From Candidatus Aerophobetes bacterium Ae_b3b (lineage in GTDB: Bacteria; Aerophobota; Aerophobia; Aerophobales; AE-B3A): a stretch of DNA of 13,406 nt. The translations under genes were made by a program, and so were the position numbers. The stretch is from the NCBI GenBank assembly GCA_005223085.1, contig NJBP01000052.1, positions 1 to 13,406 of the forward strand, given 5' to 3'. The notes beneath the pieces are model-generated. The model did no database searches and was not told the origin of the DNA. It worked only from the letters and a program-made list of their open reading frames with translations. Below, one piece after another: positions 6,954 through 13,406 of this stretch; the first letter of the stretch is position 1; the number at the start of each line of letters is the position of its first letter.

Positions 6954-7937
6954 ACCGCTACCAATCTCGCAACTACTATTCAGTCTTCTTTTGAAGGCCA
7001 GGTTCGAGAAAAAGGTGAGATTTGCCTACCGGGTGATAAGATTTTTAGCATCATAAGAGAGCTCCCTCCCGGGGAGGTAAATCTAGATGTTGCTCATACC
7101 AAAGCAACTATAAGCTGCGAGAAGGCAATTTTCCATCTTCTTGGTCTTTCTTCGGACGAGTTTCCCGAGATTCCCAGTCTGGAAGCAAAACAGACTTTCT
7201 CTGTCTCCTCAGAAAACTTGAGAGAGATGATTCAGCGAACGGTTTTTGCTGCCTCCCGGGACGAAACACGTCAAAATTTAAACGGGGTGTATCTTGAGGC
7301 GGGAGAGAAAGAGTTAAAGATGGTAGCCACTGATGGAAGACGCCTGGCCTTTATTCGCGCGCCTTTTGGGGTTTCAGAACAAATCCGGGCTGAGATTATA
7401 ATCCCCATACCGGCACTACAACAGCTAGTCCGAATCCTGGATCAGGAAAAAGAAGTAAAGATAGGAATAAGCCAAAAACAGATCTTCTTTCAGATGGAAC
7501 CTGTACTTCTTATTTCTCAATTGGTCGAAGCGAAGTTTCCTAACTATAGGGACGTGATTCCTGCCGAATACAACATAGCAATCTTTACCGACAGAGACCA
7601 GCTATATGGTGCCGTGAGACGGGTTTCTCTCCTGGCTGACGAGAAGTCACGCCTGGTCAAATTTAAATTACAAGGAGACATTTTGTGGGTAAGTGCTAAT
7701 GCTCCGGAAATGGGTCAGGCACGGGAGGAGCTTACGGTAAGGACGGAAGAGAAGGGTGAGATCGAAATAGGCTTTAATTCTGCCTATCTCCTGGATGCCT
7801 TAAAAAATCTGGGAGAAGGAGAGATCTGTCTCGAATTAACAGATTCTGTAAACCCAGGACTGATTCGACCCAGTGGGAATAAAGACTATATCAATGTGGT
7901 GATGCCGGTAAGACTTGAGACAGAGGAGCCTGAATAG
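6951..7937 (+). CDS. dnaN: DNA polymerase III subunit beta (sliding clamp), uninterrupted part
   Basis: The beta clamp encircles DNA and tethers the replicative polymerase and repair factors. The uninterrupted frame covers 328 residues and lacks the first 40 or so of the family; these are encoded just upstream in shifted frames. Family marks are TATNL, the CLPGDKIFSIIRELP segment, MVATDGRRLAFI in the second domain, FPNYRDVIP, and the closing YINVVMPVRL, which forms part of the protein-binding pocket. GTG 6951 is an unlikely true start because it lies inside the conserved first domain and has no close ribosome site. The gene is followed by recF, the usual order. The stop codon lies in the first unit of a 7-bp tandem repeat. 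Confidence 0.93.
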   Translation: MTATNLATTIQSSFEGQVREKGEICLPGDKIFSIIRELPPGEVNLDVAHTKATISCEKAIFHLLGLSSDEFPEIPSLEAKQTFSVSSENLREMIQRTVFAASRDETRQNLNGVYLEAGEKELKMVATDGRRLAFIRAPFGVSEQIRAEIIIPIPALQQLVRILDQEKEVKIGISQKQIFFQMEPVLLISQLVEAKFPNYRDVIPAEYNIAIFTDRDQLYGAVRRVSLLADEKSRLVKFKLQGDILWVSANAPEMGQAREELTVRTEEKGEIEIGFNSAYLLDALKNLGEGEICLELTDSVNPGLIRPSGNKDYINVVMPVRLETEEPE

Positions 7938-7979
7938 TGAATAGTCGTTAGTGAATAGGGAATAGTGAATAGTATTTAG
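7931..7979 (+). repeat. 7-bp tandem repeat overlapping the dnaN stop codon
   Basis: Seven consecutive 7-base units end in TAG: TGAATAG, TGAATAG, TCGTTAG, TGAATAG, GGAATAG, TGAATAG, TATTTAG. The pattern continues more weakly to about 8000 (CGACTAA, ATACTAG, CGACTGA). The first TAG is the stop codon of dnaN. Four units are identical, so copy-number change by slippage is plausible, and would not alter the protein. Confidence 0.8.
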
Positions 7980-7991
7980 CGACTAAATACT
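7971..7991 (+). repeat. Perfect inverted repeat after dnaN
   Basis: AGTATTTAG (7971-7979) and CTAAATACT (7983-7991) form a 9-bp stem with a 3-nt loop CGA. It is AT-rich and has no T-run after it, so it is a weak terminator candidate. It could be a protein-binding palindrome or a by-product of the tandem repeat it overlaps. Confidence 0.7.
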
Positions 7992-7998
7992 AGCGACT

Positions 7999-8051
7999 GA
8001 AATATCTTAGCTGATATACAGCGATGAAGGGAAAGAGGCCCGAGATATTTC
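7999..8051 (+). promoter_or_regulatory. Long-range inverted repeat in the recF leader
   Basis: GAAATATCT (7999-8007) is exactly complementary to AGATATTTC (8043-8051), enclosing 35 bases, and one G-U pair can extend the stem inward. The right arm ends 5 bases before the AAGGA that serves recF. In mRNA this could tune recF translation or protect the transcript. Function is inferred from position only. Confidence 0.45.
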
Positions 8052-8067
8052 TTGATAAGGAAAGGAG

Positions 8068-9189
8068 TTGTGGGTAAAAAATCTATTTGTATCTAACTTT
8101 CGCAACTTCGCACGCCTGGATTTGGAATTTTCTCCTCGATTGAATCTTTTCTGGGGAGATAATGGAGAGGGTAAGACCAATTTCCTGGAGTCTCTTTACT
8201 GTCTGGGACACGGCACATCTTTTCGCACCAAGACTGATGAAGAGCTAATTAAGTGGGGACAACCTAGTTTATATCTAAAGGGAGAGGGGTTTAAGTCGGA
8301 GAGACTTTTTACCTATGAGGTTGTGCTTGATCGCAAGATCTCTAAGGTTAGGAAGGTAGACTCCCACCGGGTAGGTTTACGAAACCCTACTAAATGGCTC
8401 TGGATGGTTACTTTCTCCCCGGAGGATATCTGGTTAGTTAAGGGTTACCCTCAACAGAGACGAGATTTTCTGGATGCTAAACTGCCCTTGTTTAATTTCC
8501 GCTACTCTTACCTAAGATCTTCTTACCTTAGAGTTCTCTCTCAGAGAAATCATCTTTTTTTTCTGAAGAGGATCAGAAAATCCATCAACCAAGAGCTAGA
8601 CATTTGGGATGAACAGTTAGTTGAGTTAGGTTCGAAGATAGTTAAGCTACGTCTAGAAGGGCTGGAAAAGCTAGAGTTCTTTTTTAAAGAGATTTATCCG
8701 AGGGTGATGGGGAGGGATTCTAAGATTGGTCTAATTTACAGATCTTCTTTTTTAAAGGATCCCACCCCAATCATAAGCGAAGAGGAGATAATAGAGATTT
8801 TCCGAAAAGAGTTAAAACTAAAAAGAAAAAAGGAGTTGGAACTAGAGACAACCCTCGTTGGACCTCACCGGGACGATTTTCTTATTCTTGCCGATGGGAT
8901 TGACTTACGTTGTTTTGGCTCTCAAGGGGAACAGAGGATAGCCACTCTCTCTTTAAAATTGGCCGAGCTTGGTCTGGTGAGCTTAAGGGAAGGTGAGCAT
9001 CCAGTGACTCTCCTGGACGACGTTGCCTCTGAACTCGATCCTAAGAGGCAGAAACTGCTACTGGACCTGGTGAAAGAGCAAAGTCAGGTATTTATTACTA
9101 CCACCCACCTTTCTTTATTTGAGCCATCTTTTACCAAAGAGGGCTGGCTTTATCAAGTGAAAGACAAGAGGGTAAAAAGAAAGAAATGA
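8068..9189 (+). CDS. recF: DNA replication/repair protein RecF
   Basis: RecF is an SMC-like ATPase that binds gapped DNA and, with RecO and RecR, loads RecA. The 373-residue product has normal family length. Visible are the N-terminal NFRNFARLDLEF strand, Walker A GDNGEGKTN at residues 30-38, GPHRDDF at 265, the signature SQGEQR at 285-290, Walker B VTLLDDVASELD from 313, and TTTHL with His347. The start is TTG at 8068: stops in this frame at 8053 and 8056 exclude anything upstream, and AAGGA at 8057-8061 is 6 bases away (a second AAGGAG abuts the start and is too close). It follows dnaN by 130 bases of repeat-rich DNA and overlaps the next gene by ATGA. Confidence 0.95.
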   Translation: MWVKNLFVSNFRNFARLDLEFSPRLNLFWGDNGEGKTNFLESLYCLGHGTSFRTKTDEELIKWGQPSLYLKGEGFKSERLFTYEVVLDRKISKVRKVDSHRVGLRNPTKWLWMVTFSPEDIWLVKGYPQQRRDFLDAKLPLFNFRYSYLRSSYLRVLSQRNHLFFLKRIRKSINQELDIWDEQLVELGSKIVKLRLEGLEKLEFFFKEIYPRVMGRDSKIGLIYRSSFLKDPTPIISEEEIIEIFRKELKLKRKKELELETTLVGPHRDDFLILADGIDLRCFGSQGEQRIATLSLKLAELGLVSLREGEHPVTLLDDVASELDPKRQKLLLDLVKEQSQVFITTTHLSLFEPSFTKEGWLYQVKDKRVKRKK

Positions 9190-9668
9190 AACCAAATAAT
9201 TTTCCTTCCTCGGTCGGTGAAGTATTGGAGAGGCTTTTTAATAAATTGAGCCTAGATAAGAAGCTAAAAGAAGTAAACGCATTAAAGCTATGGGAGGAGG
9301 TGACAGGGGAGAAAATAAGCCAACATAGCTTTCCTCTTTTTGTAAGAAAAGGAAACCTCTTTGTTAGAGTGGATAATTCAGGATGGCTGACTCAACTCAC
9401 CTACCTCAAGTGCGAGATAATATCGGAATTAAATAAGAGACTGGGAGGAGAGTCAATAAAAAACATCTATTTTCGATTGGGCGAGGTTAAAAAAAAGAGA
9501 AAAGGGGAAATCAAAGCGGCCAAAGTAAAGATTGACTTAGAAAAAGGGGAATTGGCAAGAATAAAAGAAAATCTGAAAGGGGTAAAGAATAAGTCTTTCC
9601 AGCCGGTTCTCTCACGAATTTTGATAAAAGACAAAAAAATTAAAAAAGAAAGACCGCACGAGCCTTAA
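9186..9668 (+). CDS. DciA-like DUF721 protein (putative replicative helicase loader/operator)
   Basis: A 160-residue protein whose first 100 residues match the DUF721/DciA pattern: SVGEVLERLFNKLSL, LWEEVTGEKISQHS, then FVRVDNSGWLTQLTYLK and LNKRLGGESIKNIYFRLG. In bacteria without DnaC or DnaI, DciA associates with the DnaB helicase and supports its loading. The remaining 60 residues are very basic (about every third residue Lys or Arg) and may bind DNA. The start ATG overlaps the recF stop by 4 bases, which implies translational coupling. Its place next to recF and dnaN is common for this family. The stop codon lies inside the palindrome CCTTAATTAAGG (9663-9674). Confidence 0.85.
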   Translation: MKPNNFPSSVGEVLERLFNKLSLDKKLKEVNALKLWEEVTGEKISQHSFPLFVRKGNLFVRVDNSGWLTQLTYLKCEIISELNKRLGGESIKNIYFRLGEVKKKRKGEIKAAKVKIDLEKGELARIKENLKGVKNKSFQPVLSRILIKDKKIKKERPHEP

Positions 9669-9674
9669 TTAAGG

Positions 9675-9699
9675 CCGCAAATTGACTGCGGTAATTTTT
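9675..9699 (+). terminator. Short intrinsic terminator after dciA
   Basis: CCGCA (9675-9679) pairs with TGCGG (9687-9691) around a 7-nt loop and is followed by TAATTTTT. It lies just after the dciA stop and the palindrome CCTTAATTAAGG. The stem is short, so termination may be partial. Confidence 0.5.
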
Positions 9700-9709
9700 G
9701 TGATAGAAT
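9682..9709 (+). promoter_or_regulatory. Possible extended -10 promoter before pcm
   Basis: TTGACT (9682-9687) is 16 bases from TAGAAT (9704-9709), which is preceded by TGA, giving an extended -10 motif. The -35 box overlaps the terminator stem. A start near 9716 would fall inside the AAAGGAG ribosome site (9712-9718), which argues against use exactly as drawn. Confidence 0.35.
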
Positions 9710-9724
9710 ACAAAGGAGTAGAGG

Positions 9725-10381
9725 TTGAACTACAAAAGGCTGCGCCAGGGGATGGTAAAAGATCAGCTCATCGCCCGGGGGATTAGTGATGAGAGAGTAC
9801 TGGCAGTTTTTTATAAGGTAGAACGGGAAAAATTTGTTCCTTCTGATCTACGAAAAGATGCTTATGGAGATTTTCCACTATCCATTGGCGAGGGACAGAC
9901 AATCTCTCAACCTTATATGGTTGCCCTAATGACTCAGAGCCTGGAGTTGAAGGGGTGTGAGAGAGTTCTTGAAATCGGTACCGGTTCAGGATACCAAACG
10001 GCCATTCTGACAGAGCTGAGTGAACAAGTTTATAGTGTAGAGAGAATAAAAAGTCTAGCTCAAAAAGCAGAGTCACTTTTAAAAAAGTTGGGATATTCTA
10101 AGGTTAAGACCTTTGTCAGCGATGGAACTATGGGATGGGAGGAGTTTTCTCCCTATGACCGTATTCTGGTAACCGCCGGGGCTAAACAAGTACCCCAGCC
10201 TTTGGTAAATCAACTTAAGGACGAGGGGATAATGGTCATACCGGTGGGAAATGTCTACTCCCAAGAATTAAGAGTAATTAGAAAAAAGAAGGGGCGGGTG
10301 AGAAGTACAACTGTGGAGAGATGTATTTTTGTCCCCCTGATAGGAAAGTACGGTTGGAGTGAGAATGTTGGAGCCGAGTAG
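9725..10381 (+). CDS. pcm: Protein-L-isoaspartate O-methyltransferase
   Basis: Methylates isoaspartyl residues formed in ageing proteins, using S-adenosylmethionine, as the first step of their repair in the cytoplasm. The 218-residue length is typical. Visible are the ISQPYMVALMT motif at 60-70 that shapes the substrate site, motif I VLEIGTGSGYQT at 81-92, VYSVER at 102-107, VSDGTMGW near 131 (usually GDGT), YDRILVTAGAKQVP from 144, and the C-terminal FVPLIGKYGW. The start is TTG 9725 with AAAGGAG 6 bases before it. The end overlaps the next gene by 17 bases, so the two are probably co-translated. Confidence 0.95.
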   Translation: MNYKRLRQGMVKDQLIARGISDERVLAVFYKVEREKFVPSDLRKDAYGDFPLSIGEGQTISQPYMVALMTQSLELKGCERVLEIGTGSGYQTAILTELSEQVYSVERIKSLAQKAESLLKKLGYSKVKTFVSDGTMGWEEFSPYDRILVTAGAKQVPQPLVNQLKDEGIMVIPVGNVYSQELRVIRKKKGRVRSTTVERCIFVPLIGKYGWSENVGAE

Positions 10382-10853
10382 TCTATTGGCAAGACCTGAG
10401 ATCTTAACCTTCTTTTTAAGCATGCTTCCTATTTCGGAGCTGCGAGGAGGACTTCCTTTTGCTTTATCACAGGGATTTTCTCCTCTGAAGGCTTATTTGA
10501 TAAGCGTAGCCGGCAACATATTACCGGTATTTCCTCTTCTTTTGCTGCTTAGAAGGTTATTTATCTTTTTCGGGCGATATAAAATAACCGAAAAGACTCT
10601 TAACTGGACCCTGGCACGAGCCCGAAAGAGAGAGGATTTAGTAAAACGATATGGATTTGGAGGTCTTATTCTACTGGTAGCTATTCCTCTTCCCGTCACC
10701 GGAGCCTGGACAGGAACTCTGGTGAGTTTTCTTTTGTCAATGAAGATTAGGCACTCCTTTCTTGCTATCTGCATTGGAGTAGGGATAGCCGGAATCATAG
10801 TTCTTGGACTCAGCTTGGGAGGGATAGGGCTGTGGGGCTTGATAAGAAGCTAA
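10365..10853 (+). CDS. Small multidrug export-like membrane protein (COG2426 / Sm_multidrug_ex)
   Basis: A 162-residue integral membrane protein with about four membrane segments. It carries the family motif PISELRGGLPFALSQGFSP near residues 21-39, followed by NILPVFPLLLLL, a basic cytoplasmic stretch (ARARKREDLVKRYG), then IPLPVTGAWTGTLVSFLL and a C-terminal glycine-rich segment. The family is named small multi-drug export protein, but its transport role is poorly supported. ATG 10365 is chosen because GGAG lies 5 bases before it; GTG 10359 is the alternative, two residues longer. It overlaps the end of pcm. Confidence 0.85.
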   Translation: MLEPSSLLARPEILTFFLSMLPISELRGGLPFALSQGFSPLKAYLISVAGNILPVFPLLLLLRRLFIFFGRYKITEKTLNWTLARARKREDLVKRYGFGGLILLVAIPLPVTGAWTGTLVSFLLSMKIRHSFLAICIGVGIAGIIVLGLSLGGIGLWGLIRS

Positions 10854-10941
10854 GCTATACTATTTATTTTTCCTTCAGACATATCATGCTTCAGCGGGTT
10901 AAAATAAGCAAGATTTTTTAAGGAATGGACGATTTATTGCC

Positions 10942-10980
10942 TGTCATTGCGAACAGAGTGAGCGAAGCAATCTCAAGAGA
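10942..10980 (+). repeat. Partial REP-like repeat, copy 3
   Basis: TGTCATTGCGAACAGAGTG followed by AGCGAAGCAATCTC matches the first module of the repeats at 6675 and 12130, but the GCAGGC hairpin module is missing. ATTGC and GCAAT form short inverted ends. It lies in the gap before the tRNA gene; the rest of that gap (10854-11014) shows nothing else clear. Confidence 0.6.
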
Positions 10981-11014
10981 TGCTTGATTTGCTCTATAGA
11001 TTATATTTCCTCGT

Positions 11015-11093
11015 CGGGATGTAGCGCAGCCTGGTTTAGCGCGCCTGCCTCGGGTGCAGGAGGTCGTGGGTTCAAATCCCGCCATCCCGACCA
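11015..11093 (+). tRNA. tRNA-Pro (anticodon CGG)
   Basis: A complete cloverleaf: acceptor stem CGGGATG (11015-11021) with CATCCCG (11083-11089), discriminator A, and CCA encoded at 11091-11093. The anticodon arm is CCTGC-CTCGGGT-GCAGG with anticodon CGG at 11051-11053, reading CCG. The T arm is GTGGG-TTCAAAT-CCCGC. G follows the anticodon, as in other tRNA-Pro species. The leading C of the acceptor stem is the usual bacterial tRNA-Pro identity feature. Confidence 0.97.
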
Positions 11094-11122
11094 AAATGAA
11101 GGATTTGAAGCCGACCCGAACG

Positions 11123-11135
11123 CCTCCGGCGGAGG
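11123..11135 (+). repeat. Short palindrome after tRNA-Pro
   Basis: CCTCC-GGC-GGAGG forms a 5-bp stem with a 3-nt loop, followed by AATGAGCGCAGCGAATGTC, which resembles the GCGAAGC-type dispersed repeats. It separates the tRNA from the LysM gene. Its GGAGGA could also be mistaken for a ribosome site. Confidence 0.4.
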
Positions 11136-11200
11136 AAGAATGAGCGCAGCGAATGTCAGCGAGGAGATTCCAACTATTCTATCAAACGCTCCTAAAGAAA

Positions 11201-12103
11201 ATGAAATTGGTCAGTAGGACTATCTTCGACAAGAGAAGAGGGGCAGTTTTTGCTCTTACCGTTGTTCTTAGCAGCTTTGTTTTGCTAGGTAATGCCTGGA
11301 GTTCTTCTGTTCCACCTTCTCGAGTTTATACGGTAAGACCAAAAGATACTCTCTCTGCTATAAGCAGGCGCTATGGTATCTCCTTAAAGCGAATTCTAAA
11401 AATAAACGCTCTTTCACTTCGTGACAAGATTTATCCGGGCCAAAAGCTCCTCATTCCCTATAAGATGGGAGTGTGGCATCCAGTCAAAAAGTACGAGACC
11501 TTATGGAGAATTGCTCGTACTTATGGAGTTTCTCTGGAGGAGATCAAACAGGCCAATCGCTTATCTTCCAATGAAATCAAGGTGGGCCAAAAATTATTTA
11601 TTCCCAAGGCTACTGAGGTCAAACCCATAAAAATCCCTGATTATCTTTTATCAGAAAAGAAAGTTCTGATCCAGCCAATTTTGCCAGAAAAGAAAGTTGT
11701 GAGCCAGCCAGAACCTATAGGTACGCAAGAGGAAAAATTATCTTTCCTCTGGCCCATTGAGGGTGAAGTAATCGGCTATTTTGGAGATAAAGGAAACAAA
11801 GGAATAGATATCGCCGCTTCTGAGGGAACTACCGTTGTTGCCCCTGCTGATGGAATAGTGGAGCTTGCCGGATATGGAAAAGAACCTGGAAACTTACTGA
11901 TGATTAAACACAGAAAGGAAGGACTGATTACTGTATATACGTATCTATCCTCTTGGCTGGTAAAGAAGGGGGATAAGGTAAAGAAAGGAGACCCCATCGC
12001 TACAGTAGGAATCACAGGGAACGCGAAGAACCCTTGCCTTCATTTTGAAGTTCGCAAAATAGGAACTGTAGAGCCAGTAAATCCTCTATATTATCTCCCC
12101 TAA
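11201..12103 (+). CDS. LysM-repeat protein with degenerate M23 (LytM) domain
   Basis: An exported cell-wall protein of 300 residues. A basic N-terminus and hydrophobic segment (AVFALTVVLSSFVLLGNA, 15-32) form a signal peptide or anchor. Two LysM domains, which bind peptidoglycan, lie at about 41-86 and 90-135. A linker with a repeated EKKV follows, then an M23 domain at 180-298. Most catalytic positions are changed: Asn199 replaces the zinc-binding His of HxxxD (NKGID, Asp203 kept), Tyr248 replaces His in YAHL, and Cys279 replaces the first His of HLH (His281 kept). It is therefore probably not a peptidase but an NlpD/EnvC-like activator of amidases or a structural wall binder. ATG 11201 is preferred because it gives a normal signal peptide; ATG 11153 would add 16 residues. 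Confidence 0.88.
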   Translation: MKLVSRTIFDKRRGAVFALTVVLSSFVLLGNAWSSSVPPSRVYTVRPKDTLSAISRRYGISLKRILKINALSLRDKIYPGQKLLIPYKMGVWHPVKKYETLWRIARTYGVSLEEIKQANRLSSNEIKVGQKLFIPKATEVKPIKIPDYLLSEKKVLIQPILPEKKVVSQPEPIGTQEEKLSFLWPIEGEVIGYFGDKGNKGIDIAASEGTTVVAPADGIVELAGYGKEPGNLLMIKHRKEGLITVYTYLSSWLVKKGDKVKKGDPIATVGITGNAKNPCLHFEVRKIGTVEPVNPLYYLP

Positions 12104-12129
12104 GGTAGCTAACGGCCTTAAAAGGTAAA

Positions 12130-12211
12130 TACTCAGTGAACCCCGTCATCGCCAGCGAAGCAATCTCGGTAGTCGCCGGTAGCCGCAGGCTTCAGCCTGC
12201 GCAAAATCTTA
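12130..12211 (+). repeat. Composite REP-like repeat, copy 2
   Basis: An 82-base segment nearly identical to 6675-6757, from TACTCAGTGAACCCCG to CAAAATCTTA, including the perfect hairpin CGCAGGC-TTCA-GCCTGCG at 12184-12201. Differences are concentrated in the CATTGC/CATCGC part. It lies between the LysM/M23 gene and the HPr gene, and the sequence on both sides differs from copy 1, so the repeat unit has clear ends. Confidence 0.85.
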
Positions 12212-12288
12212 ATAGAACGTCCTTCACTGAACATTTACGAGGCTAATTATAGATGTCCATCATTTTTAGTAAAAAGGGAACTTATGTG

Positions 12289-12552
12289 ATGCAACAAGAG
12301 GTTGAGATAACTAACAAAGTAGGTTTACATGTTAGACCAGCTTCCATGTTAGTGGAGACCGCCAGTAAGTTCAAATCTGATATCTGGATAGAAAAAGATG
12401 GTCAGGAAGCTAATGGAAAGAGTATTATGAGTCTCTTATTACTCTCCGCCCCCCAGGGTAGCAAAATCAGCGTCAAAGCAGAAGGACCAGATGCTGCCGA
12501 GGCTGTTCAAGCTCTGGTAAAGATAGTTAAAGACAAATTTGGTGAGGAGTAA
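12289..12552 (+). CDS. ptsH: HPr phosphocarrier protein
   Basis: A small cytoplasmic phosphocarrier of 88 residues, normal for HPr. The active-site His14 lies in GLHVRPAS, where enzyme I transfers phosphate from phosphoenolpyruvate. Ser45 in NGKSIMSLLLLSAPQG corresponds to Ser46, the target of HPr kinase/phosphorylase. GPDAAEAVQALVKIV and the acidic end are typical. No enzyme I, EII or hprK gene is in the window, so this could be a sugar PTS component or a regulatory HPr. ATG 12289 with GGGA 9 bases before it is preferred; ATG 12253 would add 12 residues absent from the family. It is followed by serS after 19 bases. Confidence 0.93.
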   Translation: MQQEVEITNKVGLHVRPASMLVETASKFKSDIWIEKDGQEANGKSIMSLLLLSAPQGSKISVKAEGPDAAEAVQALVKIVKDKFGEE

Positions 12553-12571
12553 CCTGACTGAAGGTTGAAAG

Positions 12572-13406
12572 ATGCTTAGTGCAAAATGGGTAAGGGATAA
12601 TCTAGATGCCGTGAAGGAGAGTTTAAAGAAAAGAGGCGTCCAAATCAATTTTGATAAATTCCTTGCCACGGACAGCTTACGGCGGAACCTTATCCAGGAA
12701 ATTGATAGGCAGCGACATATGCAAAATATGCTTTCCAAGGAAATAGGTAAGTCGAAGAGTCAAGGTGAGAATCCTGGTCCTCTCATGCTGGAGATGCGGA
12801 GCATCTCCAGCAATATTGAAGAGCGGGAGAAAAAGGCAAAAAAAATGAAGAAGGGCACTCTAGATTTCCTTCTTCTTCTCCCCAATCAGCTCCATCCAGA
12901 TGTTCCTTCAGGCTCTGAAAATGTGGAAGTAAGAAGGTGGGGAACACCCCCTAGATTTGATTTCCCCCCCCAAGATCACCAGAGGCTGGGGGAGAGCCTG
13001 GGAGTGCTTGATTTCAAAAGAGCAGCTAAGGTAACCGGAAGCGGATTTGTTTTCTATAAGGGATTAGGCGCTCGCCTTGAGAGAGCTCTTATTAACTTCA
13101 TGTTGGATCTTCACATCAGCCGGGGGTATGAGGAGCTTCTCCCTCCCTTTATGACCAATAAAGCTGCTACCACGGGAACGGGGCAACTGCCCAAGTTTGA
13201 GGATGACCTTTATCGATGTACAAAGGAAGATTATTACCTGGTTCCTACAGCGGAGGTCCCGGTGACTAACTTCCATCGGGAGGAGATTCTGGAAGAGGAA
13301 AACCTTCCCTTGTCCTATGTCGCTTACACTCCCTGCTTCCGGAGAGAAGCAGGTACTTATGGTAAAAAGATCCAGGGAATCATCAGGCAGCATCAGTTTA
13401 ACAAAG
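12572..13406 (+). CDS. serS: Seryl-tRNA synthetase, N-terminal part (truncated by window end)
   Basis: Charges tRNA-Ser with serine. The frame is open from ATG 12572 to the window end, giving 278 residues of the usual 420-430. The N-terminal coiled-coil arm that grips the tRNA long variable arm spans about residues 25-110, with [17 protein letters not shown] and [14 protein letters not shown]. Class II catalytic sequence follows: [61 protein letters not shown] (serine pocket) and motif 2 [13 protein letters not shown]. The segment after motif 2 reads [12 protein letters not shown] where DTRGLIR is usual. AAGG 7 bases before the ATG is the ribosome site. It lies 19 bases after HPr in the same direction. 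Confidence 0.94.
   Translation, partial: MLSAKWVRDNLDAVKESLKKRGVQINFDKFLATDSLRRNLIQEIDRQRHMQNMLSKEIGKSKSQGENPGPLMLEMRSISSNIEEREKKAKKMKKGTLDFLLLLPNQLHPDVPSGSENVEVRRWGTPPRFDFPPQDHQRLGESLGVLDFKRAAKVTGSGFVFYKGLGARLERALINFMLDLHISRGYEELLPPFMTNKAATTGTGQLPKFEDDLYRCTKEDYYLVPTAEVPVTNFHREEILEEENLPLSYVAYTPCFRREAGTYGKKIQGIIRQHQFNK

Noticed and set aside
7931-8000. CRISPR array or replication-origin iterons
   Set aside because: Units are 7 bases with no spacers, and they show no DnaA-box consensus.
10984-11007. Promoter for tRNA-Pro
   Set aside because: TATATT is near the right place but no -35 box lies at 16-18 bases from it.
10984-11217. 77-residue plus-strand open frame
   Set aside because: It runs straight through the tRNA-Pro gene and the palindrome after it, so it is not coding.
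12223-12251. Promoter upstream of HPr
   Set aside because: TTCACT and TAATTA-like matches are poor and their spacing is off; no confident promoter can be drawn.
12439-12738. 99-residue minus-strand open frame
   Set aside because: It is opposite HPr and serS, both firmly identified; the frame is a shadow.

Overview
The window looks like a piece of a bacterial chromosome or metagenomic contig from an uncultivated, probably anaerobic lineage. The genes are housekeeping types with bacterial motifs, GTG and TTG starts occur, the tRNA encodes its own CCA, and REP-like hairpin repeats lie between genes. I cannot name the phylum from this sequence. All genes I accept run left to right.

Region 1 (1-6367) is a carbohydrate or polyol ABC importer operon. 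It has the C-terminal part of a substrate-binding protein, a strong intercistronic hairpin, two MalF/MalG-type permeases, a very small membrane protein, a TIM-barrel sugar isomerase/epimerase-like enzyme and two different MalK-type ATPases, and it ends at a probable terminator. Two distinct ATPases suggest a heterodimeric motor, and the small membrane protein resembles the layout of the rhizobial glpSTPQUV importer, although I see no clear sequence homology. The isomerase probably acts on the imported substrate or its first metabolite.

Region 2 (about 6368-6824) holds no intact gene. It carries a broken minus-strand coding remnant, a good sigma70-type promoter, and a block of hairpin repeats that would lie in the 5' leader of dnaN.

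Region 3 (6825-9668) is a replication and repair block: dnaN, recF and a DciA/DUF721 gene. No dnaA is present upstream. The first 43 codons of dnaN are readable but split over two frames by two compensating 2-base disruptions, so a simple gene call starts too late at 6951. Between dnaN and recF lie a 7-bp tandem repeat and two inverted repeats. RecF and DciA overlap by 4 bases.

Region 4 (9669-13406) carries pcm (protein repair methyltransferase), a small export-like membrane protein overlapping it, a repeat, tRNA-Pro(CGG), a LysM/M23 protein whose peptidase active site is largely lost, another copy of the composite repeat, an HPr phosphocarrier gene and the first two thirds of serS, cut by the window end.

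The main points for a second look are the split dnaN 5' end and the clustering of reading-frame breaks near it, the degenerate M23 domain, the dual-ATPase importer with its small membrane subunit, and the repeat structures flanking dnaN.
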